DNA of 64,000 nucleotides from DATAES01 sp963721305 (lineage in GTDB: Bacteria > Actinomycetota > Acidimicrobiia > Acidimicrobiales > JACDCH01). The notes under the pieces are model-generated. The model searched no databases, was not told the DNA's origin, and saw only the letters and a program-made list of their open reading frames with translations. Shown here one piece after another: positions 25,211 through 34,776 of this stretch (its first letter is position 1; each line of letters opens with the position of its first letter). The DNA is taken from NCBI GenBank assembly GCA_963721305.1, contig CAVRIR010000003.1, positions 992,001 to 1,056,000 on the forward strand. The letters are read 5' to 3'. The translations under genes were made by a program, and so were the position numbers.

Positions 25211-26666
25211 TCACACCCACAAGCCCTCGGGGATGTGTGCGACCTCACCGCAGCGCGAACCGGCCGGGAGCACCTTGCCCGGATTGGCGGCGCCATCGGG
25301 ATCGAACGCCTCCTGCAACCGAGCCTGCGCGTCGAGGTCGTCCGCGCTGAACATCCGCCCCATCAGATCGCGCTTCTCGATGCCGATGCCGTGCTCGCCG
25401 GACAGGACGCCGCCGGCCTCCAACGACGCGAGCACGATCTCTTCGCCCGCGGCATGCACCTGGTCGAGCACGCCCGGTTGGCGCGCGTCGAACGACAGCA
25501 GTGGGTGGAGGTTGCCGTCGCCGGCATGGAACACGTTGAGGACTCGCAGACCTCGCGCCGCCGCGATCTCGTCGACCTTGCGGAGGACCTCGACCAACCG
25601 CGTCCGCGGGCACAACGGTGTCGTGCAGGTAGTAGTTGGGCGCGATGCGCGACACGGCACCGAACGCGGACTTGCGCCCCTTCCACAGCAACTGGCGTTC
25701 CGTCTCGTCCGCGGCGACGCGCACCGTACGAGCCCCGTGCGACGCGCTGATCGACCGGATCAACTCGACCGCGTTGTCGACGAACGCCGGAAGTCCGTCC
25801 ACCTCGACCAGCAGCACCGCGTCGGCATCCGTCGGGTAGCCCGCATGAACAAAGGCCTCGACGGCTTCGATCATGTCGCCCGCCATCATCTCGAGCGCGG
25901 CAGGCACGAGGCCCGCAGCGATGATGGCGCTGACGCACGCGGCGGCGTCATCCATCGCTACGAAGTCGACGAGCAGGGTGCGGATGGCGGGCGGATCGGG
26001 CGTCAGCCGGACCGCGACACGCGTCGCGATGCCGAGCGTGCCCTCGCTGCCCACGAACGCGCCGCGCAGGTCGTAGCCGGCCGGCTCCGCGTCGAGGCCG
26101 CCGAGCGTCACCACGGACGCGTCCGGCAACACCACCTCGACCGCAAGGACGTGGGCAGATGTGACGCCGTACTCGAGGCAGTGCGGACCACCCGAGTTGT
26201 TGGCGACGTTGCCGCCGATCGAGCACGCCTGCTGACTGGACGGATCCGGTGCGAAGTGCAGCCCGTGCACCGCAAGTGCGCGCGTGAGATCGAGGTTGAT
26301 GACACCCGGCTCGACCCACGCGACGCGTTCGTCGGTGTCGATCGAAACGATCCGGTTCATCTTCGTCGTGACCACGACGACGGGACCGCCCAACGGCACT
26401 GCGCCGCCGGCGAGCCCGGTGCCCGCGCCTCGAGCGGTGAACGGGCGGCCGTGCTTCAGCGCGAGCCGGACGCACGATTGCACCTCTGCGGTCGTGACCG
26501 GGAAGCACACGACGGCCGCCTCGCCGCCCTGGACGATCGACGCGTCGTGGGCGTACAGGTCGAGCTCGAGCGGTTCGGCTCGGACGCGCTCGGGCGCGAG
26601 CGCGGCGCGAAGATCGTCGACGAGTGCAGCCACCGAGTCGTCGACAGAACCGGCGCGGACTCCCAT
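25211..26666 (-). CDS. glcD: Glycolate oxidase subunit GlcD, FAD-linked (one frameshift)
   Basis: The N-terminal FAD_binding_4 domain (HGRPFTARGAGTGLAGGAVPLGG, CSIGGNVANNSGGPHCLEYGVTS, FVGSEGTLGI) and most of the FAD_oxidase_C domain are in one frame up to NYYLHDTVVP. The remainder (RTRLVEVLRKVDEIA, NVFHAGDGNLHPLL, GEHGIGIEKR) is in another. Skipping one base in the GGG at 25608-25610 (CCC in the gene sense) restores a normal 484-residue GlcD. A homopolymer error is the simplest explanation. The ATG at 26666 diverges from the gene at 26700. The protein holds the flavin site where 2-hydroxyacids are oxidised. Confidence 0.88.
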
Positions 26667-26699
26667 GAACCCATCTTGCCCGCAACTAACGTGCATCCG

Positions 26700-27449
26700 G
26701 TGAAGACCAAGGTTCCCGCCGACCTGCACGAGTGGCTCTCGTTCGACGATCCCGACGAGGAGCGCACGTGGGTGTTCGACGTGACGTTCCTCACCAGTGC
26801 CTGGATGTGCATCTTCGGCAACGGCTGCCCCGGCGTGCTCACCGGCCCGGCGCCCGAGCTGGTGCAGGGTTGCTGCTCGTACGGCGCGCACTTCACCGAC
26901 AAGGCCGACCAGCGCCGAACCGAGCGCCTGGCCAAGAAGCTCACCGCCGACGAGTGGCAGTTCAAGAAGAAGGCCGAACAGCGGGGCGGACCCGTCAAGG
27001 TCAACGCCGACGGCGAGGTGGTCACCCGGCTCGTCGACGGTGCCTGCATCTTCCTGAACCGCCCAGGGTTCCCCACCGGGCCCGGGTGCGCGCTGCACCA
27101 GGCGGCGCTGCAACGGGGGCAGCGGCCGCTCGACTGGAAACCGGAGGTCTGCTGGCAGCTCCCGTTGCGGCGCATCGACGAGACCGACGTGTACGGCCAC
27201 GTGACCTCGACGGTGCGCGAATGGAAGCGCCGCGACTGGGGCGAGGGCGGCGAGGAGTTCCACTGGTGGTGCACGGACGCGGCCGAGCCCTTCGTGGCGA
27301 AGGAACCCGTCTACGAGACCATGCGCGACGAGCTCATCGAGCTGGTGGGCGCCAAGCCGTATGCGATGTTCGCCGAGCTGGTGCGTCGGCGGAACGGCAC
27401 GTCGCTCCCCCACCCGGCGCTCAAGGTCAGGCGGCCGAGGTCGAAGTAA
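26700..27449 (+). CDS. Cysteine-rich protein, possibly YkgJ-like metal-cluster family
   Basis: About 249 residues. Cysteines occur as CIFGNGCPG, GCCSYGAHF, GACIFLNRPGFPTGPGCALHQ, EVCWQ and WWCTDA, a distribution like YkgJ-type (Fe or Zn cluster-binding) proteins. Tryptophans are frequent, and the C-terminus is basic (RRPRSK). GTG codons at 26691 and 26700 are both possible; I kept the second, which gives a natural MKTKVPADLHEW start, with no clear ribosome site. It diverges from glcD (33-nt gap). Specific function unknown. Confidence 0.65.
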   Translation: MKTKVPADLHEWLSFDDPDEERTWVFDVTFLTSAWMCIFGNGCPGVLTGPAPELVQGCCSYGAHFTDKADQRRTERLAKKLTADEWQFKKKAEQRGGPVKVNADGEVVTRLVDGACIFLNRPGFPTGPGCALHQAALQRGQRPLDWKPEVCWQLPLRRIDETDVYGHVTSTVREWKRRDWGEGGEEFHWWCTDAAEPFVAKEPVYETMRDELIELVGAKPYAMFAELVRRRNGTSLPHPALKVRRPRSK

Positions 27450-27520
27450 GGAGTCGAGGCCGAGCTTCACCGCCGAGGAGTTCTCCGACCGCTGGTAGCC
27501 CCGACCGCGGTGGCCCCAAC

Positions 27521-27573
27521 GGCGAACTGCGGGGAGAAACGGGCGCCAGAGCGCCCGTTTCCATCCAACATTC
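27521..27573. repeat. Intergenic hairpin repeat, copy 3
   Basis: Carries the same inverted 11-mer pair as copies 1 and 2 (27536-27561), the same 3' arm CATCCAACATTC and a slightly altered 5' arm (GGCGAACTGCGGGGA). The loop is CAGA in place of CATA, so the in-frame TAG of other copies is lost. It lies between the convergent Cys-rich gene (stop 27449) and typA (stop 27577), as expected of a two-way terminator. Confidence 0.9.
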
Positions 27574-27576
27574 CAG

Positions 27577-29411
27577 CTAGGTCTTCGCGGCTCGGCGGCG
27601 TTCCTGCTCACGCAGCTGCCGCTTGCGAACGCGCAAGGACGCGGGCGTGACCTCGACGAGCTCGTCCTCTGCGATGAATTCGATCGCCGTTTCGAGTGTC
27701 AGCATGCGTGGCGGGGTTGAGCTTGATCGCCTCGTCGTGACTGTGCGTGCGGATGTTCGTCTTCTGCTTCTCGCGCGTCACGTTGATGACCATGTCGTCC
27801 GGCCGCGCGCTCTCGCCGACGACCATGCCCTCGTACACGTCCACCCCGGGCCCGAGGAAGAACTCGCCGCGCGCCTGCAGGTTGTCGAGCGCGTAACCGG
27901 TGGTGGCGCCGGCGCGGTCCGAGATCATCGCCCCGCCCTGGCGGTGCGGCAGGTCGCCCGCCCACGGGATCCAGCCGGCGTTGTGCTGGTGGATGCAGCG
28001 CGGTGCCCCGCGTCGCCGTCAGCAACAGCGACCGGAAGCCGATCAGACCCACGGGCCGGTCCTTCGAACGTGAGGATCGAACGGCCGGGATCACCGGGCC
28101 GGATGTCGAGCACCTGGCCCTTACGGGGCGCGACCGCCTGGGTGACCGTGCCGACGTGCTCGTCGGGTACGTCGACCACCACGCGCTCGAGCGGCTCGTG
28201 GCGCTTGCCGTCGATGTCCCGCACGATGACCTCGGGCCGGCTCACCTGCAGTTCGTAGCCCTCGCGTCGCATCGACTCGATGAGCACGGCGAGTTGCAGC
28301 TCGCCCCGTCCCGCGACCGAGAGCACGTCCGGCGAGTCGGTCTCCTCCACTCGGATCGACACGTTGCCGAGGACCTCGCGGTCGAGCCGCTCGCGCAGGT
28401 GGCGTGAGGTGAGGTAGCGCCCCTCGCTTCCCGGCCAGCGGCGACGTGTTGACCGCCGAACGTCATCCGCAGCACCGGCTCGTCGACCGCCAACCGCGGC
28501 AGCGGCTTCGGATCGCGACGGATCGGTCAGTGTGTCGCCGATCTCGACCTCGGGGAACCCGGCCAGGACGAACAGGTCGCCGGCCGCACGCTCGTCGACC
28601 TCGACACGGCTGATGCCGTCGAAACCGAGGAGCTGCGTGAGTCGCCGGACGAGCGGCGCCTCTCCTTCGGCCGTCTCCTCGTCGCACAGCGCGACGTTCT
28701 CGCCGCGGCGCAGCGTGCCTTCGACCACCCGGCCGATCGCCAGCCGGCCGAGGTAGTCCGACGCGTCGAGGTTCGTGACGATCGCCTGGACCGGATTCGC
28801 AGGGTCGCCGACGGGCGCGGGGATGGTGTCGACGATCGCCTCGAACAGCGGCGTGAGGTCCGCATCGGGACCCGGCATGCCGACGCCTGCGATCGCCCGC
28901 CCCTCCCGGGCGACGGCCGAGATGACGGGGAAGTCGAGCAGCTCGACGGGCGGATCGAGGTCGAGGAAGAGCTCCTCCACCTCGTCCAGCACCTCGTCGG
29001 GCCGTGCGTCCTGGCGATCGACCTTGTTCAGCACCACGCACGGTCGGCAGGTGCGCAGCGAGCGCCTTCGACAGCACGTAGCGCGTCTGGGGCAACGGCC
29101 CCTCGGCCGCGTCGACGAGGAGCAGCACGCCGTCGACCATGGCGAGCGCCCGCTCGACCTCGCCGCCGAAGTCGGCGTGGCCGGGCGTGTCGACCAGATT
29201 GAGGCGGATCCCGTTCCAGCGGACCGCGGCGGCCTTGGCGAGGATGGTGATGCCGCGCTCGCGCTCTTGGTCGCTCGAGTCGAGGACGCGGTCGACCAGC
29301 GTCCTGGTTGGCTCGGAACACGCCCGTCGAGCGCAACATGGCGTCGACGAGCGTCGTCTTGCCATGGTCGACGTGCGCGACGAGCGCGATGGTACGGAGA
29401 GGTTCGTTCAC
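27577..29411 (-). pseudogene. typA: Ribosome-associated GTPase TypA/BipA, reading frame broken at eight sites
   Basis: All TypA domains are present in order but in changing frames. From the GTG at 29411: VAHVDHGKTT (G1), DTPGHADFGGEVERALAMVDG (G3), VLNKVDRQDARPDEV (G4), domain II, GRYLTSRHLRERLDREV, GFRSLLLTATRGTA, HQHNAGWIPWAG, TREKQKTNIRTH, and a C-terminus MLTLETAIEFIAEDELVEVTP ending at 27577. Each break needs exactly one surplus base to be skipped, near 29303, 29040, 28514, 28453, 28437, 28045, 28006 and 27712. Removing eight bases gives 609 codons, the normal size. TypA is a translational GTPase for stress and ribosome assembly. Insertion errors in the sequence look likelier than decay. 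Confidence 0.88.
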
Positions 29412-29462
29412 AGCAGCAGCGGTTGGAGGGGGAAGGCGGTCAGTGGCGACGGCAGCGAGCGG

Positions 29463-29654
29463 TCAGAAGCCGTCCTGGTCGCTGTCGGCTTCCTCTTTGC
29501 CGACCAGGCACCAACTGGCGTGATCCGCGCCGGGGATCGCACCGCACTCCACGCACGGCTCGGCATCTTCGGGGCCGAAGAGCGCGTCGAGGTTGTCGTT
29601 GGTTCGCTTGAGCGCGCGCGCCTCTTCGAAGCGACGATGACGACCCTTCTTCAC
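29463..29654 (-). CDS. Small protein with one CxxC...H...C metal-binding motif
   Basis: A 63-residue protein with a basic N-terminus (KKGRHRRFEEARALKR) and a C-terminal putative zinc site CVECGAIPGADHASWC, then an acidic tail (EEADSDQDGF). GTG at 29654, preceded by a GGGAG site, was preferred to the upstream ATG at 29735, which encodes a non-matching N-terminus. It lies 51 nt upstream of typA on the same strand, so it may be co-transcribed. Unrecognised; small zinc-finger-type proteins of this shape are common in actinobacteria. Confidence 0.6.
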   Translation of the reverse strand: MKKGRHRRFEEARALKRTNDNLDALFGPEDAEPCVECGAIPGADHASWCLVGKEEADSDQDGF

Positions 29655-29751
29655 GGGCCAGCTCCCACGTCGATGGCTGGATGTTCGGAGCGCCATTGTA
29701 GCCAGAGCCACACCTACCCCCACATGACGCCCCACCCGTACGCTCTCGCCG

Positions 29752-31303
29752 ATGGAGGGGCGTGGAATCGACCACCTGTGGTGGCAGTCGGCCGTCGTCG
29801 AACAGCTCTACCCCCGGTCGTTCGCCGATTCCAACGGCGACGGGATAGGCGATCTGGAAGGGATCCGCCGCCATCTCGACCACCTCGCGTGGCTCGGGGT
29901 CGACGCCATCTGGCTGTCGCCGTTCTTCCCGTCCCCGATGGCCGACTTCGGCTACGACGTGTCCGACTACTGCGACGTCGATCCGCTGTTCGGCAGCCTG
30001 GCAGACTTCGACGCCCTTCTCGCCGCAGCCCACGAGCGAGGGCTGAAGATCGTGATCGACTGGGTGCCGAACCACAGCTCGGATCACCATCGGTGGTTCG
30101 CAGAGTCCCGCTCGTCGCGGGACAACCCCGAAGCGCGACTGGTACATCTGGCGCGATCCGGCCCCCGACGGCGGGCCCCCCAACAACTGGATCGCCGCCT
30201 TCTCCGAGGGCGCACCGGCGTGGACCCTCGACGAGACGACCGGGCAGTACTACCTGCACCTCTTCCTGCCGCAGCAACCCGATCTCAACTGGCGCCATCC
30301 CGAGGTCGTCGCGGCCATGCACGACACGCTGCGGTTCTGGCTCGACCGTGGCGTCGACGGCTTCCGCATGGACGTGATCCACGGCATCGTCAAGCGTCCG
30401 GACCTCGCCGACGTCGCCGAGGGCTTCGCGCAGATGGTGGACGAAAGCAGGTACGACCCACCGGCGATCCACGACGAGCTGCGCAAGATCCGCCGGCTGC
30501 TCGACAGTTATCCCGGCGATCGGGTCTCGATCGGCGAGGTGTACATCCTGTCGACGGCCCAGGTGGCCACCTACTACGGCAACAACGACGAGCTGCACCT
30601 GGCCTTCAACTTTCCGCCGCTGTACGCGCCATGGGACGCGGCGAAGTGGCGAACGCGCGTCGAGCGGGTGCAGCAGGAGCTCGACCCCCGCGACGCGTGG
30701 CCGACGTGGGTGCTCTCGAATCACGACAATCCCCGCCATCGCACCCGCTACGGATCCGAGGCGCGGGCGCGCGCCGCCGCGGTCATGCTGCTCACGTTGC
30801 GGGGAACGCCTTTCCTGTACCAGGGCGAGGAGCTCGGCCTCGAAGACGCTGTCGTACCACCGGACCGCGTGGTCGACCCCGGCGGGCGCGACGGCTGCCG
30901 GGCGCCGATCCCGTGGGCGGTCGATCCTCCCCACGGATGGGACGGTGGAGATCCGTGGCTGCCGTTCCCGCCGTCCGCGGGCGAGCGTTCCGTCGCGGCA
31001 TCGGTCGGTGATCCGGCGTCGATCGCTTACCTGTATCGCGACCTGCTCGCGCTTCGGCACGCGTCGCCGGCGTTGCAACTCGGTGACTTGGTGCTGCTCG
31101 ACTCGCCTGAAGGCGTGCTCGCCTATGAGCGGATCGCGCCTGATGGATCCGATCGGTACGCCGTGCACATCAACTTCACGTCGGCACCGCGCACCGTCGA
31201 CGCGCGCGGTGAGGTCGCGGTGTCGAGCATCCGTCGAGGCGAAGGGTCGGGTTTCGACGGCACCCTGGCCGCAGACGAAGCAGTGGTCGTCCGGCCGTCG
31301 TAG
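29752..31303 (+). CDS. Alpha-glucosidase / oligo-1,6-glucosidase, GH13 (one frameshift)
   Basis: A GH13 enzyme of the exo-acting glucosidase subfamily. It has VVEQLYPRSFADSNGDGIGDLEGI at the start and IDWVPNHSSDHHRWF. After the frame change come DWYIWRDPAPDGGPPNNW, the nucleophile motif DGFRMDVIH, the acid/base IGEVYIL, and SNHDNPRHRTRYG. The frame changes in the CCCC run at 30126-30129; one C too many explains it (AAC CCG AAG CGC expected). Corrected length is 516 residues, usual for the family. The enzyme is cytoplasmic (no signal) and releases glucose from maltose, trehalose or isomaltose-type sugars. The ATG at 29752 begins just before the barrel. Confidence 0.88.
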
Positions 31304-31307
31304 GGCG

Positions 31308-32456
31308 TCAGTGACGCTCTTCGAGGACGAGTCCGCCTCGTCCGTCGAACGCGATCGCGGCGCGACCTTCGACGAGCCGACGGATGTCCTGACCGAGCAC
31401 CTCGGCGCGCCAGCCCTGCGCGAGGCGCGCGCGTTCGTCGCCCCGTAGCAACGCCTCGAGGTCGGCGCGTGTCGCCAGCATGGTCGGGTCGATGTGCAGC
31501 TGACGCCCGAGCTGCCCGACCCAGGCGCTGATGAGCGCGACGGCCGGCCGCAGGTCACGATCGACGTCGCCCGAGGCGGGCAGGCGCAGTCGGTGGCGAG
31601 GCACCTCGATGCCCTCGGCAACCGCGGCAAGCAGCTCGGACGCGGTGCTCCCGCGCAGGTGGCGCTCGTCGAGGCCGCGCACCCGGCGGAGCGCCTCGAG
31701 GTCGGCGGGAGGCCGTTGCGCGATGCCGACGAGCGCGAGGTCGGGCAGCACGAAGCGCACCGGTTGATCGACTTCGGCGGCGCGTCGTTCGCGCCATGCC
31801 GCGACGGATTGGGCCACGCCGATGGCGCGACCTCGCAGCTGCCGCGCCTCTTTGATCTTCCACCAGGCCTCGTCGGGATCGCGGGCCACCGCGGCGCGGC
31901 GCAGCAGCTCGACGCACTCGTCTTCCGCCCATGTCTCGCGCCCGTCGCGACGTAGTCGTTCGCACAGCCACTGCCTGAGCGCAAGGAGATGGGCGACGTC
32001 GGATGCGGCGTAGTCGCACTGGTCATCGCTGAGCGGCCGTCGCAGCCAATCCGCGAGCCGGTCGCCCTTCGGCAGGCGCACCGACAACACACCTTCGACC
32101 AGCGTCACCAGCGACGGGTTGTTGTACCCCGCGAACCCAGCGGCGATCTGCGTGTCGTAGAGGTGGGTGGGCAGCTCACCGCAGGCGCGGAGCAGCACTT
32201 CGAGATCCTGTGCCGCGGCGTGCATCACGATCGTCGCTGATCCGGTGATGACGGCACGCAGCGGCATGAGATCGACGGCGACCGCGTCGACGAGCGCGAT
32301 GCGATCGGTTCCCCATCCGAGTTGCAGCAGCGCGAGCTGCGGGTAGTACGTGCGCTCGCGATGGAACTCGGTGTCGAGCGCGATCTCGGGCGCGTCAGCC
32401 AGAGCCTCGACGAGCCGCTCGAGCTCGTCCGCCGTGTCGATCCACCAGTAGCTCAC
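31308..32456 (-). CDS. rnd: Ribonuclease D (DEDD exonuclease with HRDC domain)
   Basis: A 382-residue 3'-5' exoribonuclease. DEDD motifs: ALDTEFHRE (Exo I), IVMHAAAQDLEVL (Exo II) and CDYAASDVAHLLAL (Exo III), followed by the WWKIKEARQLRGRA segment and an HRDC domain. It trims tRNA and other structured RNA 3' ends. Its ATG overlaps the stop of the rhodanese gene (ATGA). The stop lies 4 nt from the convergent GH13 stop. Confidence 0.92.
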   Translation of the reverse strand: MSYWWIDTADELERLVEALADAPEIALDTEFHRERTYYPQLALLQLGWGTDRIALVDAVAVDLMPLRAVITGSATIVMHAAAQDLEVLLRACGELPTHLYDTQIAAGFAGYNNPSLVTLVEGVLSVRLPKGDRLADWLRRPLSDDQCDYAASDVAHLLALRQWLCERLRRDGRETWAEDECVELLRRAAVARDPDEAWWKIKEARQLRGRAIGVAQSVAAWRERRAAEVDQPVRFVLPDLALVGIAQRPPADLEALRRVRGLDERHLRGSTASELLAAVAEGIEVPRHRLRLPASGDVDRDLRPAVALISAWVGQLGRQLHIDPTMLATRADLEALLRGDERARLAQGWRAEVLGQDIRRLVEGRAAIAFDGRGGLVLEERH

Positions 32457-32770
32457 CCGGGCCCGGATTCGACCGGGTGACCCGCTTCGACCCAGGCGCG
32501 GCTACCGCCCCGAACATTCACCGTGTCGTGACCCTGCCGGTTGAGGTACTCGACCGCCCGAGCACTGCGGCTGCCGCTGAGGCAGATCACGTAGACCGTC
32601 TCGTCTTCGGGGATCTCCTCGATCCGCTCGGGGACGTCCACCAGGGGGATCAGCCGGGCTCCGGGCACCCGGAAGTTCTCGAATTCGTCCGGATTGCGGA
32701 CGTCGATGAGCACGATGCCCTGTTCGCGTAGTTCCGCGAGCTGCTCGACATCGATCTCGGGCACAGCCAC
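32453..32770 (-). CDS. Rhodanese-like sulfurtransferase
   Basis: A single rhodanese domain of about 105 residues: IVLIDVRNPDEFENFRVPGARLIPL, and the active-site loop VICLSGSRSARAVEYL with the catalytic cysteine in CLSGSRS. It transfers sulfane sulfur to a thiophilic acceptor. I used GTG 32770; a TTG at 32776 would add two residues. It is coupled to rnd by a 4-nt overlap. The nearby mobA (9 nt upstream) could hint at molybdenum-cofactor sulfur traffic, which is speculative. Confidence 0.9.
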   Translation of the reverse strand: MAVPEIDVEQLAELREQGIVLIDVRNPDEFENFRVPGARLIPLVDVPERIEEIPEDETVYVICLSGSRSARAVEYLNRQGHDTVNVRGGSRAWVEAGHPVESGPG

Positions 32771-32779
32771 GCGCAAACG

Positions 32780-33346
32780 TTACCGGTCGTCGGGTAGGTC
32801 CTCTGGTGCATCCGCATCGGTGAATCCCGCCCCGGAGTCGTCGAAGAAGCGGATGTCCAGGCAGGTCGCGGCGCGGTGGACCGACCGCTCCCCCTCGGCG
32901 AACGCCTCGGTCAGTGGCCCGAGGCAGATGCCACGCAGCCAGGCGCCGTGGAGCCACTGCGGCGCTCGGGCAACGACGGGGATCGTTGCGGCACGCTGGT
33001 CGACACCGACCTCGACCTCTGCCTCGTCCACGAGGCGCCGGATGGCCGTCGGCGAGGGTTCGATCAGGTCGCAGGCGAGCACCACCACGAGTTCGTTCGC
33101 TGCGGCGCGGAGGGCGGTGACGAGCCCGCCGAGTGGGCCTTCGCCGGGATGGTCGTCCGGGATGGCGCGTCGGCTTCGGTCGGAGGGTCCGCCGCCCACG
33201 AAGAGGACCTCCGCGGCGCCGGCCTGCTCGAGGGCGTGGGCGACCCGAGCGGACATGGCGCGACCGCCGATCTCGAGCGTCGCTTTGTCCCTGCCCATCC
33301 TCCGGCTGGCGCCACCGGTGAGAACTGCTCCCGACCAGATGGTCAT
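32780..33346 (-). CDS. mobA: Molybdenum cofactor guanylyltransferase / MobA-like NTP transferase
   Basis: A 188-residue nucleotidyltransferase with the signature start SGAVLTGGASRRMGRDKATLEIGG, then EVLFVGGG, the DDHPGEGPLGGLVTALRAA motif and the metal site VVVLACDLIEPS. MobA attaches GMP to molybdopterin. The ATG at 33346 starts the Rossmann fold; the long upstream open frame is spurious. Other Moco genes are not in the window, so a broader MobA-like role cannot be excluded. Confidence 0.85.
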   Translation of the reverse strand: MTIWSGAVLTGGASRRMGRDKATLEIGGRAMSARVAHALEQAGAAEVLFVGGGPSDRSRRAIPDDHPGEGPLGGLVTALRAAANELVVVLACDLIEPSPTAIRRLVDEAEVEVGVDQRAATIPVVARAPQWLHGAWLRGICLGPLTEAFAEGERSVHRAATCLDIRFFDDSGAGFTDADAPEDLPDDR

Positions 33347-33363
33347 CACAGCCTGACTGACCG

Positions 33364-34212
33364 TCAGCGGAGCGTGCCGAAGCCCGCCTTGCCCGCATCG
33401 GCGCCGTGCACGGCTTCGAGCGGATCCTGCAGGTCGCCGAAGTAGCCGAGCGCGTACGCGCCGCGGGTGTAGCCGACGAGCTTCGCCAACTCGATCGGGA
33501 GCTCGCGGGCCACATCGGGTGGGCAGGCGAGGTACTGGTTCTCCTCCTGGCGGAGCCACGCGAGCGTGTAGCCGACGTTGATGCCGAGCCGGTGCTCGCT
33601 CGAGCGGTTGGCACCGCCGCCGTGGTACACGGACCCGATGTAGATGAACACCGAGCCCTTCGGCATCGCCGCGGGCACGGTTTCAGTGTGGTCGGGGCGC
33701 AGCTTGTCGGCCCACGTGTGGCTGCCGGGGATGACGCGGGTGGCGCCGTTCTCGTCGGTGAAGTCGGACATCGCCCACATCGTGTGGCACTCGACCTCGT
33801 AGCCGTTCGGGAACGGGAAGAAATCGAACGCCCATTGATCTCGGTGCACGAGCTGTGCCGGTTCGCCGGGACCGATGTCGATGACTTGGGTGAGATGGAG
33901 CTGGTAGTTGGTCGCGTGCTCGCCGAGCACCTTGTCGAGCGTGCCGAGCACCAACGGGTGCGCCGCGACGGGGTGAAAGCTCGGTGACCGGGCGATGAGG
34001 CTGCCGGTCCGGCGGGTGTTGAAGCCGCTGAACTCGTCCGGACCCGCCGGTGTCGCGTCGAGATGTGGCGACAGCTCCGCATGGATCGCGTCCATCGTTT
34101 CGGGCGACGCCACCCGCTCGACGACGACGCAACCGTCCTCCGCAAGGACCGCCACGACATCGTCCGGCGTCGCCGTCGCGTCGAGTGACTGGACGGCGCG
34201 AGTCCCTCCCAT
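33364..34212 (-). CDS. Phytanoyl-CoA dioxygenase (PhyH) family oxygenase
   Basis: A 282-residue Fe(II)/2-oxoglutarate-dependent oxygenase. The iron ligands are probably the His and Asp of LVHRDQWAFDFF and the later His of YIGSVYHGGGANRS, and the distal Arg/Ser of that region could bind 2-oxoglutarate. NGATRVIPGSHTWADKL is the usual PhyH segment. Substrate unknown. I chose ATG 34212; the open frame to 34278 starts inside the hairpin repeat and is not real. It lies 17 nt upstream of mobA. Confidence 0.88.
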   Translation of the reverse strand: MGGTRAVQSLDATATPDDVVAVLAEDGCVVVERVASPETMDAIHAELSPHLDATPAGPDEFSGFNTRRTGSLIARSPSFHPVAAHPLVLGTLDKVLGEHATNYQLHLTQVIDIGPGEPAQLVHRDQWAFDFFPFPNGYEVECHTMWAMSDFTDENGATRVIPGSHTWADKLRPDHTETVPAAMPKGSVFIYIGSVYHGGGANRSSEHRLGINVGYTLAWLRQEENQYLACPPDVARELPIELAKLVGYTRGAYALGYFGDLQDPLEAVHGADAGKAGFGTLR

Positions 34213-34237
34213 CGCGCGACTCTGACACATCTCCCGC

Positions 34238-34290
34238 CGACTCCGGGGTGAAACGGGTGCTATAGCACCGGTCTCCACCCGAGGTTCGGG
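34238..34290. repeat. Intergenic hairpin repeat, diverged copy 4
   Basis: The stem is GAAACGGGTGC (34250-34260), loop TATA, GCACCGGTCTC (34265-34275). One C:G pair of the other copies is replaced by T:A on both sides, so pairing is kept, while two other positions now mismatch. The 5' arm CGACTCCGGGG is recognisable and the 3' arm reads CACCCGAGGTTCG. Unlike other copies it lies between divergent genes (PhyH and TrmO-like). Confidence 0.8.
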
Positions 34291-34308
34291 ACGAGGAGGT
34301 GTTCGCCG

Positions 34309-34776
34309 GTGGACGGGATCGAGATGGTGCCGGTGGGATTCGTGCGCGGCGGCCGGTCAGAGGCGGTCGACGACAATTGGGCCGGCAGCGAGGCGACGAT
34401 CGTCCTCGACGGCGATCGCTTCACGAGCGATGTCATCGCGGGGCTCGATGCGTTCTCGCACGTCGACGTGGTGTACGTCTTCCATCTCGTCGACGATGCC
34501 GAAGTGAACCTCGGCGCGCGGCATCCACGGGGTCGCACCGACTGGCCGAAGGTCGGGATCCTTGCCCAGCGCGCAAAGGCACGTCCGAACCGGATCGGCG
34601 TCACGACGTGCGATCTGGTGGGCGTCGACGGGCTCGAGATCCACGTGCGCGGTCTCGACGCCATCGACGGCACGCCGGTGCTCGACCTGAAGCCGTACAT
34701 GGAGGAGTTCGCGCCGCGCGGCGCCGTGCGCGAGCCCGCGTGGGCGCGCGAACTGATGGAGCACTACTGGGAGTGA
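34309..34776 (+). CDS. tRNA N6-methyltransferase TrmO/TsaA-like protein (UPF0066)
   Basis: A 155-residue beta-barrel SAM-binding protein. It shows the family strings VGFVRGG, LDAFSHVDVVYVFHLVDD, WPKVGILAQRAKARPNRIGVTTCDL and VLDLKPYMEEF. TrmO methylates N6-threonylcarbamoyladenosine at tRNA position 37. The family also contains other small-molecule methyltransferase-like members, and this copy lacks the C-terminal domain of E. coli TrmO. The GTG start follows a GAGGAGG site. The stop overlaps the convergent PHP gene by 13 nt. Confidence 0.82.
   Translation: MDGIEMVPVGFVRGGRSEAVDDNWAGSEATIVLDGDRFTSDVIAGLDAFSHVDVVYVFHLVDDAEVNLGARHPRGRTDWPKVGILAQRAKARPNRIGVTTCDLVGVDGLEIHVRGLDAIDGTPVLDLKPYMEEFAPRGAVREPAWARELMEHYWE

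Noticed and set aside
27577..29411. Programmed +1 frameshifting in typA
   Set aside because: Eight sites in one gene with no shared slippery motif, and similar surplus bases in unrelated genes, fit sequence errors better. Kept only as a checkable alternative.
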